64,000 nt of DNA, taken from positions 868,001 to 932,000 of the forward strand of contig JAWWNJ010000043.1 of NCBI GenBank assembly GCA_037176885.1, in the 5' to 3' direction. The notes beneath the pieces are model-generated. The model did not search any database. It was not told where the DNA came from and saw only the letters and a program-made list of their open reading frames with translations. How positions within the stretch are numbered: position 1 is the stretch's first letter; each line of letters starts with the position of its first letter. This DNA comes from Favolaschia claudopus. Its lineage: Eukaryota; Basidiomycota; Agaricomycetes; Agaricales; Mycenaceae. Made by a program: the position numbers and the translations under genes. Positions 47,018 through 59,900 of this stretch are shown piece after piece.

Positions 47018-49118
47018 TACACCGAAGATGCATAGCTTGACCGTAAAATGCCTCATTTCGCCGGTAGCCTTTTTTGGAGGAGAGTTATTATCGTCGTGGT
47101 ACTGATCGAAAAGGGTTGAGACTCACATCCGGGGATTATAGACGGCAGTTTGAGCTGAACGCTGAAACTTTGATCGGCAGAGGTTGCCCAGAGTATGCCC
47201 TGAAGAGATGCTGTCGAGCCCTGTGTGCGCGGCCCGCATTTTGAATTCTGGTCTTTGAAAATGTGTTGCACCGTGATGACTTCGTGAATTTAATCTCAGA
47301 ATAGTTCGATTGACAGGATGGGGTAAAATTCCACGAACGGAGGGTCGGATTTGTGGCTGTTGGAAATGAGTTTGTAGTGACTACTTTGGAGACATGATAG
47401 ATGTTATACTAACCTTGCGATCCACTGGCAGGCCATTCATACAAAATAGTACAATGCAATTAATTCGGGGCGCCTGACGGTACCGCGGTCAATTTTTTGC
47501 CGTAGAAAAATCTCAGGCGAAGGTTGGTTAGTAGGGGAGGCCGCTGGTGGTCCAAGTTGGGTCCAAGTTGTCCAACACTTTGCCAGCACTTTGCGTAACG
47601 AGCTATCGAGTGGAAGTCTGTGCAAGCACTTTGTCCGAAAGCACTGAAACACGAGTATTTACTTGAGGTCCGGACCGCTCAGCTTAGCCCAGTTCCGTCA
47701 AGGATCCAGACAAATCAAGATTCTGCGTGGATGACCGGAGATTTTCATTCGAGTGGTGTGGGAAGAGCAAAGGATCAACACCTTGCACGAGCTTGGCATT
47801 ATTATGGATAAAAGCATAAGGTAAACAATCTCTCTTGCTTCTTCCCTCAATCAACCCTCGTTCGACCACGACGGCGACTGCCACATCGCTCACTGCGAGA
47901 GATCCCTGACGGCCTTCGAACAACTGGCGGATTCTAGTGTCAGCGTTCCCGTCGGATGCCAGACGAACCGAGGTAAATCAGTATTCATCTAAGGCAATAG
48001 CAATGAATCTCCTACCGCTGTTGGTCTGTGTTCTACTGAACAGGTCGTGACGGTCCCGGAAGCGCACGCATCATAAAATCGAACACTGGCAGTGCTTGCT
48101 ACTACTTATTCAGTTCTCCGCCTTGTAGCGAGCCACCCGCTTGAAAGTCTTATTTTTGCAACGCTTTTTCTAGACGCGCCGCTCCCTGAGGACCTTTTCA
48201 CTCCGACACAAACATGTGGGCCCTTCAAGTTCAAGTTCATCCCCTCGAATTACGACCGCAGTTTGTGCGGCGAAAACGTCGTCAGCATCAGAATCTTTCC
48301 AACACGATACATGACTCCCCGTGAACGACTATATTATAGATAATTGTCATCGCAGATGCAGACATTACTCTGGTACGCATCATGCTTATTTGGCGTGAAT
48401 TCATATTCGAATTCATCCATTTCATGAACCAAAAGTTGGTGGCCCGACTTGAATGTCAAGTCAATGCGCTGCGACACAGGATCATTAGCTGCGCTCGCTG
48501 TCGCGACACGCGCCACTGGCCATTGGCCGTATGGTGCGTTCTCCAAAATTGGTCCTCGGTAAATTTGTTTCGGGTTTCATAGAGGTAAGCAGCCCACAAA
48601 TATCCAGGTACCAAGCTCTCTGACACAACAGCTAGACTTTCCTCGAAATCAATAACGTTGTCTTCCACCGTGTATGCGCCATCCGAGATTAACATGTACG
48701 GCAACTTTAAATGAACTTGAACTTAGCCTATCGTCGGGAGCTGACATACTCACCAGACAACGAATCCAAGCTCGTTAGCCGTCGGCGACTGAACCAATAT
48801 TGAACACAACGGTGGCATACTGCAGAGACGCTGGGCTGGCCAAGTTATGAACCTTCCTTATTAATCCCGGACAGCTATCTCCGGACTTACAGTGAGTACG
48901 ATACGAGCAGCGAGAGCGATAGTTTGGTTTGTTCCACTTTCATATGAAGGATGCCAGTGCTGTTTTTCACATATTTTGGCGGCGAGCCATGCAGACTGTA
49001 CATGTTGGCGCGCTGCCAGATGCACGTCGCGTACCCACTTGACTTGAATTTTTCGAACCGTCAGAGCAGTGTTACCAATGTGAAAAGAGACAGATTACAT
49101 GAATAATAGATACTCTAT
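47018..49118. other. Intergenic region with possible gene remnant
   Basis: About 2.1 kb upstream of the laccase. Near 48456-48704 a - strand frame reads YMLISDGAYTVEDNVIDF and PGYLWAAYLYETRNKF, which looks protein-like and is followed upstream by possible small exons near 48780-48870. I cannot name it or find start and end. The rest shows nothing. Confidence 0.35.
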
Positions 49119-50132
49119 TCAGAAGTGTGCTAGCGCGGCATCCTTCATTTGCTCCAAATCATCCCAGCACGGAAGATGATACTTCGCAGGGAGGTCGTCC
49201 CAAAACCCCTCCATAGCTTGCTGATGTAAGCCCCTCATCCGCTCAAGACACGCCGCGCAGATGGAAGCCGGCAGCTGGCGCCATTCGGCATCGCCCCATA
49301 TCTCGATAGGTCGGTATCCAAGCTGATACTGCAGTCCTTCACGATACTTCCTCTCAGCGCAGCGTGCAGAGTAGCATCGCGACCATGATGTGCAGCCCTG
49401 CAGGTGCTCCGGATACCAAAGAAATTGCAGCATTGCGGATGCACACTCGCGCTGGGCGTGCGACCCTTCAAGGAATATCTCTAGATCGGAGGGTGAGAGA
49501 CGTGAGGTGCTGCCTTGGAAGGAGACGCCTCGGGCGAGGGAGCGGAAGTGGTGTGGGGTTGATATGCAGAGGGAGTAGAAGACGGCCGGGAGAATCCACA
49601 GGGCAGATACCTCGCGTGCGAGGTTGATTACTGGGATGAGGAGGTCTGGCTCGATGCGCCAGGATGTGGGTGTGAGGTCCATCCATCCTTCTAATGTTGT
49701 GGGATAGCGGCAGGAGAGGTGGACGAGTGCGCGTCGGCGAAGGTAGTCCACGAGGTATTTGTTGCTCAATTTCAATACGCCGTGAATGGTTTCAAAGTCC
49801 GTTTCGGACGGATAAGGCTCAAAGAACCTTTTAAGAAAGAAATCAGGATAATAATTTCAAAAACACCCGACGCACTCAGAGTCGAAGATCGCCCGTAGAA
49901 AGACTTCCGTGTCGTTGGGATCGTCCGCAAGCGAGACGACCGGGCACCCTTCGAAAGTCTCACACTGTGAACTTGAGGGCTGTGGCATGTGCAGCATATC
50001 GCGGAAGATCGGCGATTTTGAGGCCAGGATTTCGCCTGAGACACGGAAAAGTGTGGTGTTGGCCCGGATGACTAGGCCGCAGTCGCTGAACCACAGAGAT
50101 TCAGACTTTTTCAGGCAGTCGTCGGTTGGCAT
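49119..50132 (-). CDS. BTB/POZ-domain protein
   Basis: Two exons on the - strand (50132-49867 and 49827-49119, intron 39 bp) giving 324 residues. I chose the ATG at 50132; an in-frame ATG at 50204 would add 24 residues with no family resemblance. The N-terminal half matches the BTB fold: WFSDCGLVIRANTTLFRVSG, ILASKSPIFRDML, then the VFLRAIF segment and VLKLSNKYLVDYLRRRAL. The C-terminal part, with several Cys (ICAACLERMR, CYSARC), is a form common in mushroom BTB proteins. Such proteins usually act as Cullin-3 adaptors or transcription cofactors; the target is unknown. Confidence 0.88.
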
Positions 50133-51309
50133 GGTGGTGGCAAGATGAAAAGGGGTGACGGACCAACCGTGACAGTCGTCACTAGCACGTGTTGAGTGAC
50201 GCATCGTGACACGTTACGGGTCCATTGGCAGCAGTGGCAGTGCCCACACTCTTCGTTTGCGCCAAACGCTCAGGCTGTCCCCAAGCCTCAGGCCGGCCCT
50301 CTCCTCCTCTCGCTCTTCAGCCTCTGGAACTGGCAGCATTGAAACAATATCCTCGACTTTCTGAATGACGGTGGCCAGACTGGTCAGCGTGTGCCTGCTT
50401 GGACTCTTCTAGACTGACAAAATCCCGAAACTTTCACGGAAACTTTGGCACGGTCATTTCGAGTCGAGAGAAATCCTGGAGCTTCACGGTGGCGATTCCT
50501 TAAACCTGGTTGAACATAGTACTGAGAGTGCGACTCACTTGAGACCAATCGATTATCTCCTCACACGGGCCAGCCCGATCAAGCGTTCTCATCCTGGCTC
50601 GAAGTTCGACTTCTTAGGCTTCGGACTCAATGATGTCTTCCGAAGGAATTCGGGGATTTCTCCTCCGAGTGGCGTACCTTCACATATCCGGTCCAACCTT
50701 ACTCGGCGCATTACATATGAACGCGAACCGTTCATTTCTACTTCCTCCGACTCGTCACGGTCCTCGGTGGGAGTTGATTTGGCTGTCTGCACACGAGGAT
50801 GGCCGTCGTCGCTGAAGGCTATCTATTCTCAGCAAACCCGCAGTTGGGAATCAAGACCTAATTCAGGCGACAAGATCACTGATATGTCTCGGGAGTTCGT
50901 AACAATTTCCTGGGCTCCACCGAAGGGTGTGAATCAGAGAACACGATATAGGGCGTAGATCCGAAACGCCAGTATATTCAAGGCTTCGACTCGACTACTA
51001 GTACTCACGGGCGCACGTTCTTTGATTATCTGAATGACGCGCCTTGCGTCCGACTTGTCATTTCACTCGCGCGGAACCATACACAAGACGTTTCTCAATG
51101 AAGAACTGCATTACATCCCCAGAATGATAATCATGATTGAGAAGTTGCTTCCACCCCGCCGGCAGTAATCCCCAGATCGCAAGGAAGTTGCGGCGAAAGG
51201 CACAACTCCCAGACCCCAGTATCTGAACAAATGCCGGGTTTTTATTCCGGGAGCTTCTCTCGCATAGAGCAGATCTCTTGACGAAGACGTCCCCACTTGT
51301 AGACTCAGA
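50133..51309. other. Divergent intergenic region
   Basis: About 1.2 kb between the BTB gene (-) and a membrane-protein gene (+). An open + frame at 50539-50958 lacks any motif and reads like chance sequence. Promoters of both neighbours must lie here. Confidence 0.45.
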
Positions 51310-52595
51310 ATGTCTCCGCCATGGGCTAATCTCGCTGGTATGGCCATCGGCGGCCCGCTCTATGGCGTTTACTTCGTGCTCTACGTATCCTCGACATACG
51401 TGCTCGTTCGACGATCTGCCGGTGCTCATGCAGGCCCTCTGTATCGCTCCGTGATCTTTATTACTGGATTGGTGCTCTTTGTAGCTGTTACGGCGGTGCG
51501 TTCTAAACTGTCGTGTACGATGCAGTCAACTGAGAACGCACAGAATTTCTTCATTTCGGTGATTCGACCTTTCCTCGGCTTCATTGGACATCCGACGGCG
51601 CCTGGCGCCTTCTTCGACGACAACAGTCAGATTACAACAACGGTTCAGAACATCTTTGCTTCATTGGCTGTCTTGGTTAGCGATGGGATAATCGTGAGTC
51701 CTGGGGGCGTGTGTTTATTCGTCAGGAGCCCTAACTTAGACAAAATCCAAAGATATATCGTCTTTGGATCGTTTGGGGACATAACAAATACGTGATTATC
51801 TTGCCTTGCTTGACCCTGTTGGGCCTTTTGAGTGAGTGATCTCTTGAAATACACAACGATCTACTCTCAAACACGGTAAACAGTCGCATTGGTTTTGTCC
51901 GTGCAAACGACGACGCATGTCGACGATATCTCGTTAGACAAAGGGCTGACACCGGGACTTGTTTTCACACTCACGTAGGCGTCTTATAGCTATCTCTGCA
52001 ATATAATGGTTGACATGTTTCCTACAGGACCAATCTCTATTCTACCGGTAAGACAATTTCTCTGTCTTAGTGCCAACGGCTGTAACTCTCCCAGGTCTCA
52101 TTTCTTGGAAGATCTGGCAGATCACGAAAGCTTCTTCCGCGGTTACTGGAAGTAATCTTCGCGTCTGTAGCTCCTCTACTTCTCCGAAAATCTTTAGAAC
52201 TCAATTCTTCTCCAGGACTTCCTTGCCATCATCGTCGAGAGTGCCGCCATCTACACGTACGTATTGTTTGCCTCTTCCTCCGAGTCGCATTCTAATGTCT
52301 CCCTTCTAGCGTCTGGGCAATCTTCTACATCGTCACTCACCAGATCAATTCGAACGTGCAATTCGTCGCTCTCATTCCCTTGCCCGCTGTCGCTGGCATT
52401 GCCAATGCCCTCATTCAAACTCGCATCGGGTTGGGCAAGGCAATCGAGCGGACGGCGCCTTCAAGCCGATCCTATTCCTTCTCGAATTCCGGAAATCCGC
52501 CTCCCTTGCGATTCAATACTACTGGACCGCAAGGAAACGAAACTACGGCGATCAGCCGAACTGATCTTACTGAGCTGAAGCCTATGACAATTTAA
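51310..52595 (+). CDS. Seven-helix membrane protein, second agaricomycete family
   Basis: Spliced + strand gene from the ATG at 51310 to the stop at 52593-52595. Joined exons read GGPLYGVYFVLYVSSTYVL (helix 1), SVIFITGLVLFVAVTA (2), TVQNIFASLAVLVSDGII then YRLWIVWG (3), YVIILPCLTLLGLLIALVL (4), GLVFTLTTNLYSTGLISWKI (5), DFLAIIVESAAIYTVWAIFY (6), VALIPLPAVAGIANALI (7), then a hydrophilic Ser/Thr-rich tail. The words SDGxxxYRLWIVWG, TNxxxTGLIxWKIW and ESAAIYT are hallmarks of a large uncharacterised basidiomycete family. Helix number matches the gene at 8867, but the motifs differ. Function unknown. Confidence 0.85.
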
Positions 52596-53166
52596 TTTCT
52601 TTTTTTTCCTTCAGCGTGTTCCAATTCCGCACCTCCTTTCAATTTGTCGTTTATTTTGAACGTATTGCTAATCTGTATGTTTTCTGTATTGGGTCTCCTT
52701 TACTTTCTACTTGCTGCTAGTTCCTTACGCGTGTCATTCTTTACAAAACAATTACAAAATCAACACGATTTTCGAACGGAGCGCGAAATTAGGCGGCGCA
52801 GCCTTTGACTAGCTTAAAGCTTGAAGCTCGAATAAATCTGCTTGATCTCGAGCGGCAGCCGATCAACGCAGAGACGTCTGAGGCAAGGATACGACGCACG
52901 ACTTTGAGCTGATGAAATGGCCTCGGCTTCTGTCGGCTTTTAAGCCACTTCGGGCCGCTGCTGATCCAATGAAGCCGTGGCCAATGACGTGACCGGGCTG
53001 TCAATCACTCTTTCGGCAAACTCGGCGCGGATTGAAACATTGACACAAGTCGCGACTGCGATGAAAGCCAGATGGCTAGTAACGCAGAAGGAACGGCTAT
53101 TTATTTACACGCGGAGTCCACGAAATAGAAGTGTATATTCAAGTTCAGTTTTCACACCACAAAACC
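52596..53166. other. Convergent intergenic region
   Basis: About 570 bp between two stops. No gene or repeat recognised. Confidence 0.5.
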
Positions 53167-54384
53167 TCAAAGTCGAGCCTGTACACACAGGGCACTAATC
53201 CCATCAAAAAGTCGAGAAACCACCCTTGCAAGCTCCACCGGCGTCTCTTGCAAGACCATATGCCCGCCCTTCATATTCGTCACAGACTTTGCCAACCGTC
53301 CCTGTGCGCTATCGGAAATCGACCCACGCGAGACTTCCGGGAGGAGGTGGTCGTCGATTCCCCAGACGACATGGAACGGAATGCGCCGGCAAATCTTACT
53401 GATTTGGTCGATGGCGCCGAACTGGGACTCGGTGTCGGGGAAACAGAAGGCTTCTTGGAGTTTGGGGCATTTGAGGGTTACGCTGCCGGAGTTGTCGGGG
53501 GTTTCGATGAGGCCGTGGTCCTGTCAAATCAAGTTGCTTGTTTGTGTACAAAACGCAAGACGAACAATACCAACCGTATGGGCACGTAGGACACGCGGAT
53601 CCCAGACATTCCAAGGGAAACGAGCCTTCATCCAGCTATGTGCTGCTTCGCGGGAAGACCATTTATCCCGGCGTTCGTGTACGGCGGCGGAGAGGCCTAG
53701 CGCAATTGGTTCGATATAACGGTAGTATGTCTCCGGCGCGAGCATCGCAGGGGCAATTACGATGATTGAAAGAATCGAAACGGATGAAAGGTCGACATAT
53801 CTAGTTGCGCTCAATCTAGACCGAAGGCAAAAATTCAGGGTTTAAATTGAATTGTTCATACGAAGAGGTTGGAATCGACTTACGCTGCCATAGAACCAGC
53901 GGAGTGCGCGACTTGCACGATGCGATGGCCTTGGAGGTGGGCCGAGCGTAGAAATGCACCAACGGCTTCAGCCCACTCAGATGCTGGTAAACCTTGACGT
54001 CGATTCCGGAGAAGTTCCTCTGAGTTGAGAACCGCAGCGTCGCCGTGATTCGGACGATCTAACGCCCATGCCTCACGCATTCGGAGATGCGGCGGCTTAT
54101 CTTGTTGAAGGCGGAACATCTCTTCGATCACCACCTCCCATTGTTCCTTGTCTTGAGGGAGAGCAAATTGAGATCAGCGAACGCAAGCCCTTGATCAAAG
54201 AGGGAGAAGAAAGAGAAAACGTACGCGCGCCGATGCCATGGAGAAACACGAAGGTGAGACCGCGTGTGTTGGCTGCTGATTCGATCGAGGTATACCGTTT
54301 CGCCGTCATCTGCAGAAGAGTGCCGGGTGGACTGAGTGCGCTTTGTGGGCAGCTGAAAATGAAGGGCAGAATGTCGAGTCCCAT
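53167..54384 (-). CDS. Alpha/beta hydrolase-fold protein
   Basis: Four or five exons on the - strand; ATG at 54384, stop at 53167-53169. The N-terminal strand and oxyanion region read LTFVFLHGIGA, then EQWEVVIEEMFRLQ and WALDRPNHGDAAVLN, the nucleophile elbow VQVAHSAGSMAA (Ser), VIAPAMLAP, then the acid region HVVWGIDDHLLPE and the His in MKGGHMVLQETP. The Ser-Asp-His triad is complete. The layout is that of fungal epoxide-hydrolase/esterase-like proteins with a cap between the Ser and the Asp. Substrate unknown. Confidence 0.85.
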
Positions 54385-55297
54385 GGCTATAGCTGGGCTG
54401 CAGCTCTGTCTCTGTGCCTAAACCGAGTTGCTCAGGATTACAAGGCTGTCCTTTTTGCATAGTTATTTGAGAAGATCGGGGATGGGAAAGCGAGAGGAAA
54501 ATCGAGATTTAATCATGGCTAGTCACCGGCACGATCTGATCAGTGCGCTCGGAGCTTGTTGAAATTCCGGGGTCAACATGTAGTGTCTGGCTGAGAGCAG
54601 CTTTCGGCACCTACATGATCTTCAGGATCGACATGGTTAGCCGCGATGGCGGGAAATTCATGTTGCTGTGAAGATTGAGAAGAACTCTGGAGAATCATTG
54701 ATAGGAAATTGTAGGAGGATGCAGGGACATCAGACACCAAAGATGAAAGAGTGCAGGATCGCGCTCACGGCTGGAGCTCAGTTGAACTGCTCAACTGGTT
54801 CTTGAATTTCGTGGAAGAGCGTCGTTCTCACAAACGTGCTATCATTTATTGCATTCAGGAAACATGCGGTGAAGTCGGTGGACCGCACTCTAAGATGAGC
54901 GAATGTTACTCACAATCGTCGCAAAGTTCATTGCTTCTTTGAACGGAGGATGTGGCTCCGGTCAGGGCTTGGAAGGGTGACAGAAGATGAACAAAATAAG
55001 AAGCACTAAGTATCTTGGTGGCGCTATCCCGGTAGAAGCTGCCGCTTGAAAAAACTACTGCTTACAGCGATGGTGGACTTCTGCTGAAATGCGCGCACGA
55101 GAGAACAACAGAGAATCGGACGACGGCAAGACGACGGGGATTGTGGTGGCGAAGTCCAAGTAACGGAGTCTGAGTCAGCAGCGGAATTTGATCCGACGGC
55201 GGCACTTGCGGACACTGGCTTTCCCCCACCACATCATCATCATTCTAAAAGTTCGTCGAAGGGCGATGGAAGGTCCGACTGAGGAAGGAATCCCGCC
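54385..55297. other. Divergent intergenic region
   Basis: About 910 bp between the hydrolase (-) and the MFS gene (+). No further feature recognised. Confidence 0.45.
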
Positions 55298-57455
55298 ATG
55301 TCCCTGGACAAAGCCTTTGCTGTCGACTCCTGTGCTCGTTCCCAGACGGCGAACTTTCCTCAAACCATAGGCTGCGGGCCTGGCTGCCAGCAATCCGAGT
55401 CGGCGAAATCGAAGCCGGAGACTCAAGAAAACCCGAGTATTGGGGCTCAAGATTATGCCAATGGGCCGCGTCAAGAGGAAGAAAATTACCCTAGAGGTGC
55501 AAAGCTAGCGATTCTGACCATTGCATTGGGACTCTCCTGTTTTCTGGTTGCTCTCGTCAGTTTTGGTGATTTTGTCAGAAAATCAGTTGTGTTGACCATT
55601 TCTATGAGCAGGACAACACGATCATCAGTACCGCTATTGTGAGTCTGCTGTATATCCGACGCAGAACAGAACGTCGTCCTCATACCCCTCAGCCGAAGAT
55701 TACGGACGCTTTCAATAGTTTACAAGACGTCGGATGGTATGGTTCTGCGTGAGCTTTTTTTTTGTGCTTGTCAATGCAAGGAATGAATGATTGAGATATT
55801 GCTCTCTAGATATCTACTAGTGAGCCTTACATCGTTCGATATTGACTTCAAGTACATTTGGCACAGACAACCGCCGGTACACAACTCCTATTCGGAAAAC
55901 TGTACACCCACTTCTCAATCAAATGGGTCTACGTTGTTTCCATTGCGCTATTTGAAATCGGTACCCTGCTCTGCGGTGCTGCTCCGTCATCGAGCATATT
56001 CATACTGGGACGGGCTGTCGCTGGGGTGGGCAACGCTGGTATATTTTCTGGTACGCCGTCACTCAATATCCATTTCAGTCCAAGCCTCGAACTGATTTTC
56101 GACCGTTTAGGCGCACTCGTTATCATAGCAAATTCCGTACCTCTTGCCAAACGTCCACTATACACCGGCATGATTGGCGGAATGGGCGGAATTGGCTGCG
56201 TCACTGGCCCAATTATTGGCGGAATTATAACCGACAAACTGTCCTTCCGCTACTGTTTTTATCTTTCTCTTCCTTTGGGCGGAATCACGCTGTCACTCGT
56301 TATATTCCTTCTCAAGATTCAGCACTCGAGCACTCGGATCGTCTCTACTACAAATTTCTTCCAACGACTACTGAACTTCGATCCTTTCGGTACTCTTGTA
56401 TTTATCCCCGCAATCACAAGTCTACTCCTTGTGTTGCAATGGGGTGGCTCGAAATATCTCTGGACCTCTGCTCCCATCCTCGGCCTCCTCATTGCCTTCA
56501 TAATCCTCATAGCCATATTCACCGCAATACAAATCGTGGCTCAGGATCGCGCCACAATCCCGCCCCGTATCCTACTACGACGGAGCATCTGGAGTAGCTC
56601 ACTTTTCGCCTTCGCTCTCGGCGGCGCATTCATCATCGTAACATTCTACCTCCCCATCTGGTTCCAGGTAATCCACGGCGACTCCGCCGCCCGTTCAGGT
56701 GTAAACACCCTACCTGTCGTCATTGCACTTGTCGCTGGATCCGTCGTCGCTGGCGGACTGATTACACTCATCGGATACTATGCGCCTTTCATGATCCTCG
56801 CGTCAATTCTCACTCTGGTCGGCACGGGTATCCTCACCAGTCTTCATTTATCTTCGACTCTCGCGAATTGGATGCCGTTTGAGATCCTATGCGGTCTCGG
56901 CGTGGGATTTGGTATACAGCAGCCTATGCTGGCTGCGCAAACAGTGCTGGATCTTCGTGACATTCCCACCGGTACAGCACTTGTCATGTTTTCCAATACG
57001 CTGGGTGCGTCGTAAGCTCTTGACTGAACAGGCTGACCAACACGCCGTGGATGTTTTGTCTAGGCGGCGCTCTATTTGTCGCTATAGCGCAGAACGTTTT
57101 CACAACACTTTCATTCCGCATGTACACTTGCTGTCGATATACGCTGTCTGCCGTAGCTAGTTTGAATAACATTCATTGCTTCCCAAAAAGGAAATTCGCA
57201 AACACTGCTGCGCTCACCGCACGACTAAGCTCGCCGCGCGACCAAGGTCGCAAGCGACTCACCCACCCCAGACTTATAGTTTTTCGGCGCTCTTCCCCAA
57301 AGGGAATACTTTATTTGGTTCCTATTTACTCTACAACCGGGGAGAAAAATTTGATTTTTGGACCCTTACGAAGCGCGTTTCCCGCCCCGTTTGGAGGGTA
57401 TATCGGGCGGCTAAATCTACGGCGGAGATCTACTTTTACAGATCTCAGAGACTGA
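55298..57455 (+). CDS. MFS drug:H+ antiporter (DHA2 type), C-terminus replaced
   Basis: Start ATG at 55298; about 70 hydrophilic residues, then helices joined across short introns: LAILTIALGLSCFLVAL, QDNTIISTAIP (motif D1 of 14-helix antiporters), WYGSAYLL, TTAGTQLLFGKLY, GRAVAGVGNAGIFSG (motif C-like region), MIGGMGGIGCVTGPIIGG, and on through IPTGTALVMFSNTLGGALF. The family exports toxic compounds or metabolites in exchange for protons across the plasma membrane. After AIAQNVFTT near 57110 similarity to the family ends abruptly: the usual loop and last helix are absent and the frame runs into unrelated Arg-rich sequence to 57455. This looks like a 3' truncation by rearrangement, so activity is doubtful. 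Confidence 0.82.
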
Positions 57456-59900
57456 CTACTGGGGACAAGACCCTGGATTTTGTACGTACTGAAATTACAC
57501 AAGTCCGAGACTCACCTGTGATTTGCACTCTTCGTGAAATTTGAAGTCATCTAGTCACCTTTGAAGCCCTTGTATCTGTTGGAATCCGATTAAATGGAAG
57601 AATAATAACAGAAACTCACCACATGCACACCACAGAACAATTTAGGGCCTTGGATTTCGGAAAATGTTGAAAGAACTTGAAGTTCTCGATGGCCCCGCGC
57701 AGCGGAAGAAAATTTGTAGTTGGGAGGGAATTGAGAAGTTTGAAGAGCACAGTAAAAAGGATGGCGTACGGCGTACGCACCTGGGGAGCCGCGCAGCGAA
57801 GAAAATTTCTTCGTTCTCGGGGACTTGATAGTTAGATTGGAACTCGTGAATTGAAGAGTTTGAGGAGGTGAGCGCCGCGCGCAGCGAAAAGAAAGATATG
57901 TGGCGCTTCAAATCAGCAAAGAAACGACTCTAATAAAGCAGTATCACGCACCTGAACAACATAAAGCTCAAGTCCTCGCTCGCGGGAACGCGAAATTTCG
58001 AATTTCCTAAATGGGAAGTCGTCGTTGGTGCCAAAGAAGTGGCCCGCGCAGCGGGAAGAAAAGTTTCTGGGTACTTAGGATTAGTGAGAGAATGCGCAGG
58101 ACGAGGGGGGGAACGTACTGCAAGTGTCGCTCGGCGGACACGCAAAAATCGAATTTTGGTTGGGGTTGGGTTGATGATGATGACGGCCGCGCAGCGGAGA
58201 AAATCAGCTTTTGAAGGTCTGAGATCGGTTCAAAACAAAGCTGAATACTCCCTTGAATACAGACGTCGCTCGCGGGAACGCCGAAAATCGAATTTTGATC
58301 TCGGGGGTTGGTGTTGGAGAGCAAGGCCGCACCACGGAGAAATTTTGAATCTGGGGGTGTAAGATTAGTACAGAAAACATCGTAAATACCAAGAGGAACG
58401 TACGATTGGAAACGTCGCTCGCGCGGTCGCGAAGGCGACAGTGGATTAGTGAGAATCTAGATGGAGGTTGAGAATGAAAACAAAAATTGAGTAAGAAGCC
58501 ACGTACTTGAGTCAGGTAATACGCCGCTCGCGGGACGTCAATACGTACAGTAATCGACGTCGGACTGGGTAACCTATAGACTTGAGACAAAAGAATCGAG
58601 ACCTTACCTCAGCACAAACTAACCGACGTCAAGAAAAACCTGCCGTAAATGACAAAATCCTGGCGAAAGAAAATAATCGTAAGACAAGGGAAACGTGAGA
58701 GAAGAGACACAGACCTTACCGGGAAAGCCGCTCGCCGGACGGCGATACATCTAGTCAAAGGTATAGCGTTGCGGCGCGGCGGAAGCGACGACGACGAATG
58801 TCTTGCCAGAAGGCAGTGGGACTCGCTGGTTGAGATTCTGAAGGGCGACGCTAGCCTGCCGGCAGCTGAAAGTTCTGGAAAAAAGCTTCAGAAGAAGACA
58901 AAAATGAATCATAAAAGAACTGACCTGAAGTCCCGCTTTCGGGGAGGAAAGACATGTCGTCAACGCTAAACGCGCCGCTGCGCGGCGCACCGACGACGGC
59001 GCCAACAGCGAATACGCCGGAGAGCGACGGCGGGACTCGCTGGTTTATATGTCGGGGGGCGGGGCTAGCCTGCCGGCGGCTCAAAATTCTGAAAAAAAAA
59101 CGTGTCAAATAGAGGAGAAAGTGAAAGAAAAGGAAACTTACCTGAAGTCCCGCTCGCGGGACGTCGTTCCATATACTCAAAGCTATATGCGCCGCTGCGC
59201 GGCGCGGGGGACGACGGCAACAACGAAGGTCTTGATGGGCGCGCGGGAAATTCGCTGGTTGACGCGTCGAGGGTGGTATTAGCCTGCCGGCGGCCAAATC
59301 CTGGTGAAAAAAAGCGTTAGAATGGGCAAAAAAGTGAAGGAGATGTGAACTTACTCGAAAGCTTGCTCGCGGGACGACGATACGTATAGTAAACGCATCG
59401 TCGGCGGGGGTTTGGTGACGAGAGCAGTTCACTGAAGTGGCTGAGGAGGTAGGGTGAGAAGGAAAGGTCGAAGGAAGGGAGAAAGAACTCACGAAGGGAA
59501 TTTTCGGAAGTTGAAGTGGGGGGAAGGTGGTGGTGGCAAGGAAGAAGGATAGGTTTGGTCGTGTTAGTTCCAAACCGCTAGAACGGCGTCGGCTGAGTTG
59601 TTGCATTGCGACAAAATCAGTGAATTTGTTTTGATTTGGATGAATCAACTTACGAGTTGATAATTCCGATCGGACTCAAGCGCGTCGGGCGCCGCCCTGA
59701 ACGCGAATCCCTCAATTTCTTAGCATCCTCAGGACGGAAGGCGCTCACAATTTGAAAGGCTCGAAGAATTGCCTCAGGGCAAGAACTAGAGCTTGAGGAA
59801 CAGAGAGAAATCAGGGCGGCGCAGAACTAGGCTTGGGGGATAACGTTGTGGAATCTGCATTTGGAATTGGGAGCGCTTACGCGTTGATGTGAGTCGTGCG
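57456..59900 (-). other. Array of exon-like modules on the - strand
   Basis: Read on the - strand, good splice donors recur about every 100-230 bp (for example GTAAGC near 59885, GTAAGT near 59655, 59352 and 59142, GTCAGT near 58923, GTAAGG near 58710 and 58605, GTACGT near 58505 and 58400, GTGCGT near 57950 and 57780, GTGAGT near 57615 and 57510), several preceded by CAG and followed by T-rich DNA. Between them lie related blocks containing GCGCAGCGG or CTCGCGGGA. Three units around GCCTGCCGGC (58856, 59070, 59283) are spaced about 213 bp. Coding potential is weak, so a spliced non-coding RNA or decayed gene is likelier than a protein. Confidence 0.5.
58650..59380. repeat. Three tandem units of about 213 bp
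   Basis: Each unit contains, in order, a CTCGCGGGACG-like word, CGCTGCGCGGCG or a variant, GACGACGG, CTCGCTGGTT, TAGCCTGCCGGC and a run of A before AACTTACCTGAAGTCC-like sequence. Units are diverged by many substitutions. Confidence 0.7.

Noticed and set aside
50539..50958. Open + frame of 139 codons upstream of the second seven-helix gene
   Set aside because: No motif, mixed composition and a competing frame on the other strand; not supported as a gene.
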